Shown: positions 63,328 to 64,000 of the stretch, piece by piece
Position numbering within the stretch: the first letter of the stretch is position 1
How the letters are laid out: every line of letters begins with the position of its first letter
From: Rhodopirellula sp.
GTDB taxonomy: Bacteria; Planctomycetota; Planctomycetia; Pirellulales; Pirellulaceae
Length of the DNA: 64,000 nucleotides
Reading direction: 5' to 3'
Assembly (NCBI GenBank): GCA_002698965.1
Contig: PAAT01000102.1
Span: 1 to 64,000, forward strand
Notes under the pieces: generated by a model
The model's input: only the letters and a program-made list of their open reading frames with translations
What the model was told of the DNA's origin: nothing
The model's database searches: none
Position numbers and translations under genes: made by a program

Positions 63328-64000
63328 TTAAATTAGCTCCGCGATAGGTGTTCTTCCTTGGTCAACCAAATACTGGGGACGACCATGCAGATCGTCGATA
63401 GTAGCTGTGCGGGGATCGATACCAAGGTGGTGATAGAGCGTCGCAAAGACTTCCTGGAAGGCAACAGGGCGGTCGGCCGGTTCCGCAGCCTGACTGTCGG
63501 TAGCACCAATCACCTGCCCATGTTTCATTCCACCGCCAGCCATTAAAGCGCAGGCAACACGTGGCCAGTGATCGCGACCGACTTTGGCGCTAATCTTTGG
63601 TGTGCGTCCAAATTCACCCCAGACAAGGACTGCGGTATCTTTATCTAATCCGCGGTCATGCAGATCATCGATCAATGCGGTAATTGCCTTGTCGAAGATT
63701 GGGAAGTCCTCTTTCTCACGAGTAAAGATTCTGTTGTCGGCCCGGCCCTCCGCATTTAATCCACCATGCCAATCCCATTTGCTGTAGTTCACGGTGACTA
63801 CCCGGGCACCAGCCTCGATTAGTCGTCGAGCAGCGAGAAAGCTTTGTGGTACGCGCGGAGCACCATTGTAATCGATCATGATGTTAGGATCGCCTTCGCC
63901 ATATCGTTCTCTGACCTCATTGGATTCTCTGGATAGATCGAGGGCTTCGGCAAGTTTTGAACTGGTAAGAATCCCCATAGCCTGCTGTGTGAACGTGTCC
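63328..64000 (-). CDS. DUF1501 family protein (partial, C-terminal part)
   Basis: The frame enters from the right edge; 223 codons are visible and the N-terminus is missing. The Met at 63978 is internal, because the frame stays open upstream (DTFTQQAM). DUF1501 blocks are GEFGRTPKISAKVGRDHWPRV, GGGMKHGQVIGATDSQAAEPADRP and an ending GRPQYLVDQGRTPIAELI. It belongs to the class without the LTYRF ending. The upstream partner, if any, is outside the window. Confidence 0.9.
   Translation of the reverse strand, partial: DTFTQQAMGILTSSKLAEALDLSRESNEVRERYGEGDPNIMIDYNGAPRVPQSFLAARRLIEAGARVVTVNYSKWDWHGGLNAEGRADNRIFTREKEDFPIFDKAITALIDDLHDRGLDKDTAVLVWGEFGRTPKISAKVGRDHWPRVACALMAGGGMKHGQVIGATDSQAAEPADRPVAFQEVFATLYHHLGIDPRTATIDDLHGRPQYLVDQGRTPIAELI

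Noticed and set aside
1..64000. CRISPR arrays, tRNA or rRNA genes, insertion sequences and prophage genes
   Set aside because: No regularly spaced repeats, no cloverleaf-type segments and no transposase, integrase or phage protein were recognised.

Overview
The window comes from a member of the Planctomycetota. It is built around protein families that are hallmarks of that phylum: seven DUF1501 proteins, a DUF1552 protein, cytochrome-c-like DUF1592 and DUF1549/DUF1553 proteins, two giant PVC-type dehydrogenase/HEAT/cytochrome c proteins, three formylglycine-type sulfatases, and many secreted beta-propeller proteins. Base composition looks close to half GC by eye. The sulfatase-rich content suggests a marine or particle-associated lineage, but genus cannot be decided from the sequence. 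No tRNA, rRNA, CRISPR array, IS element or prophage gene was seen, and no gene-free stretch is longer than about 300 bases.

Layout. 1-4.4 kb (minus): a DUF1592 cytochrome-like protein overlapping a DUF1552 protein that runs off the left edge, with a secreted propeller protein beside them. 4.6-7.2 kb (plus): a small Cys-rich protein, a sodium/solute symporter and an overlapping creatininase-family amidohydrolase. 7.2-17.2 kb (minus): an operon of a DUF1549/DUF1553 protein, a DUF1501 protein and a 1696-residue fusion (polysaccharide deacetylase, FG-GAP, dehydrogenase propeller, HEAT, cytochrome c, carbohydrate-binding-like). 17.4-24.3 kb: a DUF454 membrane protein (plus) facing a minus-strand run of kelch protein, two tandem DUF1501, a sulfatase and a Gfo/Idh/MocA oxidoreductase. 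24.5-28.6 kb (plus): fatty acid desaturase, secreted alpha/beta hydrolase and SF1 helicase. 28.7-33.3 kb: a Tat-exported dimethylformamidase-like protein (minus), then DUF1501 and an MlrC-like M81 protein (plus). 33.3-37.9 kb (minus): a second DUF1549/DUF1553 and DUF1501 pair. 38.1-48.5 kb: an SGNH/dehydrogenase/cytochrome c giant, an NHL propeller, an SGNH-like protein, two PQQ-type propellers, a sulfatase and a His-rich lipoprotein. 48.5-54.7 kb: a terminator, acetoacetyl-CoA synthetase, epimerase and SDR, DUF1501 and a secreted HExxH peptidase. 54.7-61.1 kb: a LamG protein interrupted by a propeller, a PhyH dioxygenase, an iduronate-2-sulfatase-like sulfatase and a six-hairpin glycosidase. 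61.1-64 kb: an N-carbamoyl-D-amino acid hydrolase homologue, a zinc-ribbon membrane protein, an arrestin-like membrane protein and a DUF1501 protein cut by the right edge.

How they may work together (inference). Most products carry Sec or Tat signals and should act in the periplasm or at the cell surface. Sulfatases, a deacetylase, a six-hairpin glycosidase, sugar-type oxidoreductases and carbohydrate-binding-like domains fit stepwise breakdown of sulfated, acylated glycans. Eight CxxCH motifs in five proteins imply covalent heme and electron transfer coupled to this chemistry. A second theme is hydrolysis of amides and related small nitrogen compounds (creatininase family, N-carbamoyl hydrolase, M81/MlrC, dimethylformamidase-like). 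The most noteworthy points are the 1696-residue fusion, the interrupted LamG domain, the variable domain slot of the DUF1549/DUF1553 proteins, and a split of the DUF1501 proteins into two classes that follows their genomic partner.
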